Assembly: GCA_018304025.1 (NCBI GenBank)
Contig: JAGVXA010000011.1
Location: forward strand, 1 to 36,399
Direction: 5' to 3'
Origin: Candidatus Pacearchaeota archaeon
Lineage (GTDB): Archaea > Nanobdellota > Nanobdellia > Pacearchaeales > GW2011-AR1
DNA: 36,399 nucleotides
The position numbers and the translations under genes were made by a program. The notes under the pieces were generated by a model. The model did not search any database, was not told the DNA's origin, and saw nothing but the letters and a program-made list of their open reading frames with translations. Shown here piece by piece: positions 24,044 to 30,950 of the stretch. Position 1 is the first letter of the stretch. Each line of letters starts with the position of its first letter.

Positions 24044-24157
24044 TTTGTCAGATGCACTTATCTATGGACAAGTGTCACAGTTGTGAAAAGCTCGCCTCGT
24101 TTTGACGGTGAGGGTCTTTGCTTATTGTTTAGTTGGGAGAATACGGTTTTTAAAGTT
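24044..24157 (-). promoter_or_regulatory. Promoter and structured leader of eL42-eS1
   Basis: A TATA-like CTTTAAAAAC (minus strand, about 24148-24157) would start transcription around 24125, giving a leader of about 80 nt, long for this window. The leader has CACTT/AAGTG (24055-24059, 24070-24074), TCACA/TGTGA (24075-24086) and CCTC/GAGG (24095-24098, 24110-24113). It could be a ribosomal-protein autoregulatory site (inference) or simply a long leader. Confidence 0.4.
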
Positions 24158-24217
24158 TGGGGTTGCAGATTCATTTGACAGCAAAAGGTTTTTAAGCCAG
24201 GATTTCAAAGATAAAAT

Positions 24218-24580
24218 ATGGCAGAAGAAAATTTGGAGAATAAAGAAGAGATTAAACCGGCTAGTTGGGTGAAGATGAAGCCTGCTGAACTGGAAAGCAA
24301 GGTTGTTGAACTTGCCAAAGAAGGAAAGGCTCCTGCTGAAATTGGAATGATTTTAAGAGATAAATTCGGCATTCCGAAAACAAAACTTTTTGGGAAAAGA
24401 ATAAACCAGATTTTGAAGGAAAAAAATATTAGTATAAAGAGCGAGAAAGAAATTACCGACGAGAAGATTGTACATTTGAAAGAACACATTGTTAAAAATA
24501 AAAAAGATTATCCTGCGGCGAGGTCTTTAACAAAGATGCTTTGGAACTTGCACGGAATTGAAAAGGCGCTAGAGCATTAG
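24218..24580 (+). CDS. rps15: Ribosomal protein uS15, short divergent form
   Basis: The core matches archaeal uS15: WVKMKPAELESKVVELAKEG, IGMILRDKFGIP, KRINQILKEK and HLKEHIVKNKKD. At 120 residues it is about 30 shorter than usual. The N-terminus is acidic (MAEENLENKEE) rather than the normal basic HARKRGKSGS type, and the C-terminus ends HGIEKALEH without the usual RLVKYYKR and W-K-Y tail. No frameshift is evident downstream. A TATA-like TTTTTAAG about 25 bp upstream supports the start. It is followed by the RecJ-like gene. Confidence 0.88.
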   Translation: MAEENLENKEEIKPASWVKMKPAELESKVVELAKEGKAPAEIGMILRDKFGIPKTKLFGKRINQILKEKNISIKSEKEITDEKIVHLKEHIVKNKKDYPAARSLTKMLWNLHGIEKALEH

Positions 24581-24600
24581 AATAATCTAATTCGATAAAA

Positions 24601-25926
24601 ATGGGAATGATTAAAAAAATAAAAGAGGCTATTGAAAAACTTGACGAATTAAGCAAGGATAAAACTATCAAAGTTATAAGTCATTTTGATACTGACGGCA
24701 TTTGTTCTGCTGCGATTTTTTCGAGGGCGATGGAAAGATGGGAAAAAGAGTTCAGCATAAAAATTGTGAAAAATTTAGACGAGCAGTTTGTAAAGAGTTT
24801 AGACGGCGAAGATATTTTGATTTTTTTGGATTTGGGTTCCGGGAGCTTGAATTACTTTAAGGAAATGAAGAATAAGATATTTGTTTTTGACCATCATGAA
24901 ATTTGCGACGAAGTTCCTTCAAATGTTTTTCTGATTAATCCTGTTTTGCATTCGGGAATGGAGCCATTGTCAGGGGCAGCGATTTGTTATTTGTTTGCGA
25001 AGGAATTATCGTATGAAAATAAAGATTTGTCCGGATTAGCTGTCATTGGAATGGTGGGCGACTTGCACGAAAAAAACATAGGGAGAATTTTTGATGAGAT
25101 TATCAAGGATTCGGAGACGAAAATCAAGAAGGGGCTGTTGATTTATCCGTCGACAAGACCCTTGGACCGGGCTTTGGAGTATTGCTCGAACCCGTTTATT
25201 CCGGGTGTTACCGGAAATAGAAACGGGGTGCTTGGATTATTGAGGGATGCTGGGATTAATTTTGACGACGGGCGCTATAAAGCGCTTTACGAGTTAGATG
25301 AAAAAGAAATGCAAAAGCTGATTACTACAGTCATGATCCGGTGCGCGAACGGCTCCAAGTCAGAAGACATGATTGGAAATTTATTTTTGATTAAGTTTTT
25401 TAACAAGCTGGAAGATGCGCGCGAATTGTCGGCTTCTATAAATGCGTGCTCAAGAATGGGCTATCCGGAAGTTTCTTTGGGTTTTTGCCTGGGAAATAAA
25501 AAGTTCAGGGAGGAGGCAGAGAAAATTTATATTGAATACAAACAAAGTCTTGTCAGCGCTTTAAGATACGTCGATAATCTGGACAAGATTAACGGGAAGG
25601 GGTATGTGATTATCAACGGGCAGGATAAAATTAAAGATACGATTATAGGGACTGTCGCTTCAATTATTTCGCATTCGCCTTCGTGCTCTGAAGGGAAGAT
25701 AGTTATTGCGTTGGCGTATAATGAATCGGGAATTAAAGTCTCTGCGCGCCTTAGCGGCAGTGAAGGAAGAAATGTGCGAGAGGTTCTGAGCAAAGTAGTT
25801 ATTCCTCTCGGCGGCGAAGTTGGAGGACATCCCCGCGCTGCAGGGTGTTTGATTTCACGAGAGAAAGAAGAGGAATTTATTTCAGAGGTTCAGAAAGTTT
25901 TGGATGTGGAGATAGTGAAAGTATAA
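24601..25926 (+). CDS. RecJ-like DHH phosphoesterase (GAN/Cdc45-like)
   Basis: The 441-residue DHH/DHHA1 protein has SHFDTDGICSAAIF (motif I), FLDLGSGS (motif II), VFDHHE (motif III, intact), GAAICYLF and a GMVGDLHE motif IV region. The C-terminal DHHA1 domain has RLSGSEGRNVREVL and GGEVGGHPRAAG. Archaeal members bind GINS and are nucleases or Cdc45 counterparts in the CMG helicase. Here the catalytic residues are kept, so nuclease activity is likely. Its position 20 bp after uS15 matches a neighbourhood seen in many archaea. A likely partner, Gins51, is at 9116-9676. Confidence 0.9.
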   Translation: MGMIKKIKEAIEKLDELSKDKTIKVISHFDTDGICSAAIFSRAMERWEKEFSIKIVKNLDEQFVKSLDGEDILIFLDLGSGSLNYFKEMKNKIFVFDHHEICDEVPSNVFLINPVLHSGMEPLSGAAICYLFAKELSYENKDLSGLAVIGMVGDLHEKNIGRIFDEIIKDSETKIKKGLLIYPSTRPLDRALEYCSNPFIPGVTGNRNGVLGLLRDAGINFDDGRYKALYELDEKEMQKLITTVMIRCANGSKSEDMIGNLFLIKFFNKLEDARELSASINACSRMGYPEVSLGFCLGNKKFREEAEKIYIEYKQSLVSALRYVDNLDKINGKGYVIINGQDKIKDTIIGTVASIISHSPSCSEGKIVIALAYNESGIKVSARLSGSEGRNVREVLSKVVIPLGGEVGGHPRAAGCLISREKEEEFISEVQKVLDVEIVKV

Positions 25927-26020
25927 TCACTTGTTTTCTGGCCGAATCGTCGTGAGCAAGTGAATTTATGGCGACGCATCAACTTCGTGTCGCAATTTCC
26001 TTCGCGGCGAATGAGTTAGT
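25927..26020. repeat. Inverted-repeat element related to the nested array
   Basis: TCACTTG/CAAGTGA (25927-25933, 25957-25963) is followed by GCGAC/GTCGC (25971-25975, 25989-25993). GCGACGCATCAACT at 25971-25984 is identical to 14514-14527 in the nested array, which links this copy to that family. Its remaining structure is less clear and may be decayed. Confidence 0.55.
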
Positions 26021-26054
26021 AAAAGTTTAAAAGTCTTGTTTGATGTTATTTTTT

Positions 26055-26228
26055 ATGGAGAATAAGGAAAGCAAGTTCTTGAAAATATCATGCCCGAGAT
26101 GCAGGAAAACGCAGATTGTATTTGGAAAATCAGCGACAAGAGTCAAGTGCTCCAAGTGCAATAAATTGTTAATTAAAAATACCGGCGGAAAGGCCAAGAT
26201 TAAAGCGCGAGTTCAGGAGATTTTGTAA
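26055..26228 (+). CDS. rps27e: Ribosomal protein eS27 (S27e)
   Basis: A small-subunit zinc-ribbon protein. SKFLKISCPRCRKTQIVFG and VKCSKCNKLL give the CPRC/CSKC zinc site, followed by the family GGKAKIKARV tail. I chose the ATG at 26055, which gives 57 residues and the typical start shortly before SKFL. The upstream ATG at 26043 would add a hydrophobic MLFF. TTTAAAAGTC lies 25-30 bp upstream. The stop overlaps the aIF2alpha start by one base. Confidence 0.93.
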   Translation: MENKESKFLKISCPRCRKTQIVFGKSATRVKCSKCNKLLIKNTGGKAKIKARVQEIL

Positions 26229-26926
26229 TGAACTGGAAGGAAGATGATCTTGTTTTATGCACTGTTAAGAAAATAGAAGGGACGACTGTTTTTTTGGAAC
26301 TGGAAGACGGGACTTCTGCGAGTATGGTTTTGTCGGAGGTGGCTGCAGGGCGCATAAGAAATTTGAGAAGCTATGTCTCTCCGGGAAAAAGAATTGTCTG
26401 CAAGGTTTTGAGAATTAGCGGGGACAGAATTGAGATGAGTTTCAGGAGAGTTACTGGAAAGGAAAGAGACAGAGTTTTGGAAGTCAACAAAAAAGAAAAG
26501 ATATTGAAGGGGATGCTGAAAACAGTTGCTGAAGAGCCGGAAAAGATTATTGAAAAAATAAAAAAAGAGTATGATATCCTGGACTTTTTTGAGTCGATTC
26601 AGGAAAATCCGAGGATTTTTGAAAGATTTTTGCCGTTAAAGGATGCTGAGAAGATTATGAAGATTTTTTCTGATAAGAGAGAAAAAGAAAAATTTGTTGA
26701 AAAAAACTTTTTTCTAAAGTCGCTCGGCGAGAATGGCGCAGAGGATATTCGGAATATTTTAAATGTCGGCGCTGAAATTCGCTACCTCGGCTCTTCCAAG
26801 TTTCTTATTTTAATTAAAGGAAAGGATTTCAAGGAAGCGGATAATAAAATGGGGGAAATTTTAAAGGAGATTGGACGGAGGGCTAAGGAGAAGGGGGCGA
26901 TTTTTGAATTGGTGAAGGAAAAATGA
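26228..26926 (+). CDS. eif2a: Translation initiation factor aIF2 alpha
   Basis: The alpha subunit of the factor that brings Met-tRNAi to the ribosome. The N-terminal S1/OB domain (about 6-85) includes MVLSEVAAGRIRNLRSYVSPGK in the usual place, though without a Ser51-type phosphosite that I can confirm. A helical middle (about 90-165) and an alpha-beta C-domain (170-228) follow. The 232 residues are slightly short of the usual 260-275. The order eS27-aIF2alpha-Nop10 is a classic archaeal cluster. Confidence 0.92.
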   Translation: MNWKEDDLVLCTVKKIEGTTVFLELEDGTSASMVLSEVAAGRIRNLRSYVSPGKRIVCKVLRISGDRIEMSFRRVTGKERDRVLEVNKKEKILKGMLKTVAEEPEKIIEKIKKEYDILDFFESIQENPRIFERFLPLKDAEKIMKIFSDKREKEKFVEKNFFLKSLGENGAEDIRNILNVGAEIRYLGSSKFLILIKGKDFKEADNKMGEILKEIGRRAKEKGAIFELVKEK

Positions 26927-27057
26927 AACTTCGTAAAACTGCCGACGGGAAATATACTTTGAAGGAAAAGGATGAGAAAGGCAGAGAGACGAAAGAGGCG
27001 CATTATAAATTTGTGAAGATAAGAGATGTAAAAGAATTGGACAGGAAATTAAAATAA
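26923..27057 (+). CDS. nop10: Nop10-like protein without zinc cysteines
   Basis: The 44-residue ORF overlaps the aIF2alpha stop by ATGA, the normal Nop10 position in archaea. The core KYTLKEKDEKGRETKEAHYKF matches Nop10 in its pattern (YTLK, D-x-x-G, T-x-x-AH, F; given here as a pattern only), and the tail is basic and helical. Archaeal Nop10 normally has a CPxC...CPxC zinc ribbon. Here no cysteine is present, and the core looks more like the zinc-free eukaryotic form. Nop10 supports Cbf5 in H/ACA RNA-guided pseudouridylation. The 3' end overlaps the convergent PHP gene by 9 bp. Confidence 0.7.
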   Translation: MKLRKTADGKYTLKEKDEKGRETKEAHYKFVKIRDVKELDRKLK

Positions 27058-28257
27058 GGTCGCTTGTTTTTTTGGAAGAAGAATCTGCCCGTATTCACCG
27101 TCGTAACCTGGGATTAACTCCAATTTGTTTTTTCTGTTTAGCAAGATTAATTCTGCGAGTTGTTCTGGAATTTCTTTTTGGAGGAGTTCTTCTTTTTCAG
27201 AATGCAGGAGAATTTGAAATTCGTTCGGGAATTTTTTGATTATTTCGTCATATAACGCAGACACTTTTTTTGAGGAGAGAGATACTGAGAGGTAAAGAGA
27301 TATTATCTCGTGAAGGGGGACGAGCTCATAAAATTCTTTTGCTGATTCCGGCTTGTTGAGGGTTTTTGCGAGTTGTTCTACACGATAATCAACGCCGATT
27401 GTCAGAGGTTTTTTGCAAACAGGGCAGATTCCATTTAATTTTTTTGTTTGTTCTGGTGATGAAGAGAAATTGCATTTTCTGTGCCCGTCGTAATGATATT
27501 TTCCGTAGCTCGGAGGGGTTTCGATTGTGCCTTTTAGCCCGATGCCTTCTCGAATTGCCTTGATTATATTGCTGTATGTTAGTTCTGGAATGTCGAAGAC
27601 AGTTGCTTCACGGCCCAAGCGCCACGGCCAGAAGGAGTGCGCGTCTGAAAATGACACGATGTTTATTTGTTCGTTTAGCTTCCAGAGCATTTTCGGGTCT
27701 GCTGACATTCCGGATTCTACTGCGTAGATTTTATCTGCTTGGTCCTGGAAACATTCTTTCAAAGAGCTAAATCCTGATTTGCTTCCGAAGATTCCGAAGA
27801 ATGGAGTCATGCAATGCGCGGGAATTATTTCAATTTCTTCGGAAATTGCCTTGAGGTTTTTTGTAAATTCTACGGCTGAGATTCCGAAGATAGGGCGGCC
27901 GTCGTAGTCTACTCTTCCTTTTGATTTTAGATAATCTGTGATTTTGTCTGATGTTTCTTTGTTTGGCGAGAGAACAACCAGATGAACTGCTCTGCCTTTT
28001 TGATTTTGCGAATACATTAAAGAAATTTCTGTCTGCCAGACGAATGGGAAGTTGGATTTTGTTCTGAGGATTCCTTCGCTGTCTTCGGTTAGAAATTCGT
28101 CGATTTCTTTTCTGTAGACTGGATGCTGGAAATCGCCTGTGCCGAGGAGATGAATTCCTTTTATTTTTGCATATTTTTCCAGATTTTCTATTGAGAGATT
28201 TTTTGATGTTGCTCTCGAATGTCTTGAGTGAATGTGAAGATCTGCGATTATTTCCAT
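27049..28257 (-). CDS. PHP-domain phosphoesterase (UvrD-helicase-associated type)
   Basis: The 402-residue protein begins MEIIADLHIHSRHSRATS, motif I of PHP domains. Further ligands are LLGTGDFQHP, IIPAHCMTPFFG and SFSDAHSFWPWRLGREAT. A CPVCKKPLTIGVDYRVEQLA segment plus KCNF forms a likely zinc site. It resembles the conserved PHP family annotated as DNA helicase UvrD-related. A longer frame runs upstream but lies antisense to ndk and has no PHP similarity. The start at 28257 fits the TATA region between the divergent genes. Confidence 0.85.
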   Translation of the reverse strand: MEIIADLHIHSRHSRATSKNLSIENLEKYAKIKGIHLLGTGDFQHPVYRKEIDEFLTEDSEGILRTKSNFPFVWQTEISLMYSQNQKGRAVHLVVLSPNKETSDKITDYLKSKGRVDYDGRPIFGISAVEFTKNLKAISEEIEIIPAHCMTPFFGIFGSKSGFSSLKECFQDQADKIYAVESGMSADPKMLWKLNEQINIVSFSDAHSFWPWRLGREATVFDIPELTYSNIIKAIREGIGLKGTIETPPSYGKYHYDGHRKCNFSSSPEQTKKLNGICPVCKKPLTIGVDYRVEQLAKTLNKPESAKEFYELVPLHEIISLYLSVSLSSKKVSALYDEIIKKFPNEFQILLHSEKEELLQKEIPEQLAELILLNRKNKLELIPGYDGEYGQILLPKKQATLF

Positions 28258-28308
28258 ATTCTTTTTTACTGCAGGAATATTTAAAACCTCTTTTTTTGAT
28301 AGATTGTG

Positions 28309-28809
28309 ATGGAGAAGGAAAAGACATTGGTTTTGATTAAGCCTGATGGTGTTGTAAGGGGTTTGGCGGGAAAAATTATAATGAGATTTGAAGATGCCGG
28401 CTTGAAGATTATCGGGATGAAGATGGTTTGGGTTGATGATGAATTTGCCGGGGAACATTATCGGATGGATATTGAGGAAAGACACGGGAAGAGAGTTCGT
28501 GATGGTTTGATTAAATATATTCGGGAAGGGCCTGTAATTGCGATTGTTCTTGAAGGTGTTGATGCGATTCGCGTGACGCGGAAAATCGTCGGGAGCACTT
28601 ATCCTAACGATGCTTTGCCTGGTACGATACGGGGAGACTTTGCGCATATATCCAGAGATTATGCAAATGCCAAAGAAGTTAATGTTCGAAATTTGATTCA
28701 CGCTTCTGCCGACGAGAAGGATGCTTCTGTAGAGATTCCTCTGTGGTTTGACGGCGGAGAATTGCATTCGTATAAGACTGTGCATGATATTGTTTGTTTT
28801 GAAGAGTAG
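28309..28809 (+). CDS. ndk: Nucleoside diphosphate kinase
   Basis: The enzyme transfers the gamma phosphate between NTPs and NDPs. TLVLIKPDGVVRGL opens the 166-residue protein. Catalytic His131 lies in NLIHASAD (usually NxIHGSD), and RGDFAHI precedes it. ATATTTAAAACC about 25-30 bp before the ATG at 28309 indicates a leaderless start; a GTG at 28306 is adjacent. The length is slightly above the bacterial norm, as in archaea. It runs divergent to the PHP gene with a 51-bp gap. Confidence 0.95.
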   Translation: MEKEKTLVLIKPDGVVRGLAGKIIMRFEDAGLKIIGMKMVWVDDEFAGEHYRMDIEERHGKRVRDGLIKYIREGPVIAIVLEGVDAIRVTRKIVGSTYPNDALPGTIRGDFAHISRDYANAKEVNVRNLIHASADEKDASVEIPLWFDGGELHSYKTVHDIVCFEE

Positions 28810-28812
28810 GAT

Positions 28813-28832
28813 TCTATTGAAGATAATTATCT
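28813..28832. repeat. AAGATAATTATCTT palindrome after ndk
   Basis: A perfect 14-bp palindrome at 28819-28832 starts about 10 bp after the ndk stop. The 18 bases TCTATTGAAGATAATTAT (28813-28830) recur at 30871-30888, also just after a TAG stop codon. The role is unknown; a 3'-end signal or protein site is possible. Confidence 0.55.
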
Positions 28833-28910
28833 TGAATTTGAACTTTTTGTCTTGATATGTTTTGGAAAATTTAAAATGCTAATTTTTCCTTATTTAAAAT
28901 AGGGGATAGA

Positions 28911-28920
28911 TTTTAAAAAG
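28911..28920 (+). promoter_or_regulatory. TATA box of tRNA-Arg
   Basis: TTTTAAAAAG lies 25-34 bp before the first base of the tRNA, with purine-rich GGGGATAGA upstream as a BRE. Confidence 0.55.
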
Positions 28921-28944
28921 ATGTTCTTGGTTGTTTATTGAGCT

Positions 28945-29115
28945 GCCCCTATAGTTCAGCCCGGATAGAATAATTCCTTGCGGAGAAGGCCTTCTCTTTT
29001 CAGAGAAAAGAGAACCCCTGGCTAGAGAAAAGCTAAGAGACTCTGGAAATCAGAGAAGACTAAGATTGCCAGAACGTGAAAAGGAATCGACCGCGGTTCA
29101 AATCCGCGTGGGGGC
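28945..29115 (+). tRNA. trnR: tRNA-Arg (anticodon GCG) with a 98-nt intron
   Basis: Exon 1 is 28945-28983 and exon 2 is 29082-29115. The acceptor GCCCCUA pairs with UGGGGGC, the D stem is GUUC/GAAU, the anticodon stem AUUCC/GGAAU, the loop UUGCGGA (anticodon GCG) and the T arm CGCGG-UUCAAAU-CCGCG. The intron (28984-29081) lies at the canonical 37/38 position. UUGC of the anticodon loop can pair with GUGA near the intron end, leaving 3-nt bulges as in a bulge-helix-bulge splice site. The next base, G, fits an Arg discriminator. No CCA is encoded. Confidence 0.88.
28984..29081 (+). other. Structured tRNA intron
   Basis: Within the 98 nt, TTCTCTTTT (28992-29000) pairs perfectly with AAAAGAGAA (29006-29014). 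CTGGC/GCCAG (29018-29022, 29068-29072) encloses TAG/CTA and CTCTG/CAGAG (29041-29045, 29051-29055). This is much longer and more structured than most archaeal tRNA introns. It may carry a guide RNA, but I see no clear box C/D pair. Confidence 0.7.
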
Positions 29116-29116
29116 G

Positions 29117-29125
29117 TTTTTTTTT
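29117..29125 (+). terminator. Oligo-T terminator after tRNA-Arg
   Basis: Nine consecutive T residues follow the discriminator base by zero bases, the usual archaeal intrinsic termination signal. Confidence 0.6.
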
Positions 29126-29206
29126 AAAGACGATAAAAAGAATTTTGGAAAAAGGAGGCGTATGAATTTTAATTATATTTATAAGTTGATTTTTCATTAA
29201 TTTTCT

Positions 29207-29641
29207 ATGAAAGAACTGATTAAAATAAGAGCCCATCATCTTTTATGCATTCCAAGATTCTATCATGGAGGATATGATAAAGAGTTTGCTAAAAATATGA
29301 AAAATGTTGTTCAAGATATAAGAAAGAATCCAAATCAAGAAATAAAAATTGTTGTAGGTAAAGATGATATTTTATGTGACTCATGTCCCTATTGGTATAA
29401 AAATGAATGTGTTCAAAGTAAACAAATAGGCAGATGGGTTGTAAGCCAGGATAAAAAAATTGCAAAATATCTAAATCTTAAATCAAACTCAATCCATAAA
29501 GCAAAAGATATTTTTAATATTTCTATGAATAGTATTAATTCTGATAATTTGAAAGATATTTGCAGTGGTTGTATCTTCTTGGATAATTGTATCAAGGTGG
29601 GAACAAATAATTCATTCAAAAAAGACTTAAATAAAAAATAA
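29207..29641 (+). CDS. DUF1284 family protein
   Basis: The 144-residue protein opens with IKIRAHHLLCIPRFYHGGY, the DUF1284 signature. Conserved cysteines follow in DILCDSCPYWYKNEC and DICSGCIFLDNC, which suggest an iron-sulfur or zinc site. The family function is not established. The coding sequence is clearly more AT-rich than its neighbours. It lies alone between tRNA-Arg and a repeat of that tRNA's 3' end, so it may have arrived by integration. Confidence 0.85.
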   Translation: MKELIKIRAHHLLCIPRFYHGGYDKEFAKNMKNVVQDIRKNPNQEIKIVVGKDDILCDSCPYWYKNECVQSKQIGRWVVSQDKKIAKYLNLKSNSIHKAKDIFNISMNSINSDNLKDICSGCIFLDNCIKVGTNNSFKKDLNKK

Positions 29642-29679
29642 CTAGTGTCCCTCAAAATAATCCCTTGGGGATTGCATCT

Positions 29680-29690
29680 CGTGGGGGCGT
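29680..29690. repeat. Repeat of the tRNA-Arg 3' end (att-like)
   Basis: CGTGGGGGCGT here is identical to 29107-29117, the last bases of tRNA-Arg. Upstream similarity continues weakly (ATC before both). The segment between holds only the DUF1284 gene. An attL/attR pair is the simplest reading, although 11 bp is short. Confidence 0.5.
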
Positions 29691-29716
29691 CGCTTCGCGA
29701 CTTCAAGATTCAAAAA

Positions 29717-29953
29717 TTAATAACCTTTGGAATATAATTCAAAACCTTTTTCTGTAACTTTCACGCTTTCTATTTTTCCGTCCCTGCGAATCGCATTAAT
29801 GAGTCCTCTGGATTCAAGCCCTTCAAATCCCCTTACAACGGCGTCTTCAGAAGCGTGCGTTACGTCAATCATTTTTTCAACTGTGTCTGCATAATCTTCT
29901 AATATGTAATACACTCCCATGAAATCATCTCCGTGTTCTTTTTCTTCTGCCAT
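29717..29953 (-). CDS. Small winged-helix-like protein
   Basis: The 78-residue protein (ATG at 29953; another at 29962) has helices followed by ASEDAVVRGFEGLESRGLI and a beta hairpin AIRRDGKIESVKVTEKGFELY. This fits a winged-helix DNA-binding fold of MarR-like shape. No ligand domain is present. It is probably a regulator; the target is unknown. Confidence 0.55.
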   Translation of the reverse strand: MAEEKEHGDDFMGVYYILEDYADTVEKMIDVTHASEDAVVRGFEGLESRGLINAIRRDGKIESVKVTEKGFELYSKGY

Positions 29954-30079
29954 AATGTTCAATAGTCTAATTTAGTTAATTGTTTTATCAATATGTATTC
30001 TAAAGAGGATATGGAGTATATTCGTTGTAATTTAATTAGGATTAAAAAGATTTTTAAAATTGAATTAATTAGAATTATT

Positions 30080-30868
30080 ATGAAAAAGCGCGTGATGATT
30101 GAAATTGTTATAGCGATTGTTTTATTTATCTTTGCTGTTTGTTTTTATCTTGGCTTTTTTGATAAATTGACGGGGCAGGCTGTTTCTAATCAAGGGATTG
30201 ATTTTGAAGAACATGCGATTGGACCGAGCGCATCGGAGCAGTCTTGCATGATGCAATGCATGGGCTGTTCGTCTCCAGGAGTTGGATGCACGGGGGATTC
30301 TGCGCAATGCCAGGCGCAATGCAATGTGGCAAAGCCAGAAGAAACAGAAGAGACTTCTTGCATGGAAGATTGTGTTGCAAAAGGATGCGGAGAGTTTGAT
30401 TTTGCCTGTCAGCAGAAAAATCAAGAGATATGCGACAAAGAGTGCGGGATGATAAAAGAACCAGAAGCAAAATCAGAAGAAGAACAATGCATAAGGGATT
30501 GCGTTAACGCCGAGAGTCCTGGATTAATTTGCCGGGCGGGAGAGGGAGGAGAAAAAGGAGATGAAATATGCCAAAGATGTGCGGAGTCATGCGAGCATTT
30601 GTATGCCGGACCTTGCTTAACTGAGATAAAACTTGAGGAAGCAAAGAGCGCTTGCAATACTTGCGAGCATTGCTATGGAAAACCTGTGATGGGAGATTCT
30701 GGAGAAGGTTACGAATGTATCGTTAGTGTTGAATGCGCGGATGCTTCAGCTGAATTTGGGGATGAGCCTGGAACGGGAGAGGGAATTGCTGCGGCAATTG
30801 GAAATGTTTTTGAAGGGGTGGGGGATTTCTTTAGGGGGATTTTCGGCGGAGAGAGTTCAGAACAGTAG
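30080..30868 (+). CDS. Secreted Cys-rich membrane-anchored protein
   Basis: The 262-residue protein begins MKKRVMIEIVIAIVLFIF, a signal anchor, followed by TGQAV, a segment common after the anchor in secreted proteins of this group. About 24 cysteines follow, mostly in C-x3-C and C-x2-C patterns (SCMMQC, SCMEDC, CIRDC, CQRC, CNTCEHC). The tail is glycine-rich and amphipathic. The upstream in-frame ATG at 29993 lies before a TATA-like TTTTTAAAAT, so 30080 is the better start. The role is unknown; it is probably a disulfide- or metal-stabilised surface protein. Confidence 0.7.
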   Translation: MKKRVMIEIVIAIVLFIFAVCFYLGFFDKLTGQAVSNQGIDFEEHAIGPSASEQSCMMQCMGCSSPGVGCTGDSAQCQAQCNVAKPEETEETSCMEDCVAKGCGEFDFACQQKNQEICDKECGMIKEPEAKSEEEQCIRDCVNAESPGLICRAGEGGEKGDEICQRCAESCEHLYAGPCLTEIKLEEAKSACNTCEHCYGKPVMGDSGEGYECIVSVECADASAEFGDEPGTGEGIAAAIGNVFEGVGDFFRGIFGGESSEQ

Positions 30869-30870
30869 AA

Positions 30871-30888
30871 TCTATTGAAGATAATTAT
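30871..30888. repeat. Second copy of the 3'-flank 18-mer
   Basis: TCTATTGAAGATAATTAT is identical to 28813-28830 and again begins 2 bp after a TAG stop. The palindrome is broken here (AATTATGTT instead of AATTATCTT). Confidence 0.6.
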
Positions 30889-30950
30889 GTTGGATTCGTA
30901 TTGCTCGGCGGTATTTAATAACGAGAAGTAATTTGATACTCCTTAACTGA

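Noticed and set aside
28258-28785. Long N-terminal extension of the PHP protein on the minus strand
   Set aside because: It lies antisense to the whole ndk gene and has no PHP similarity; the PHP motif starts at the ATG at 28257.
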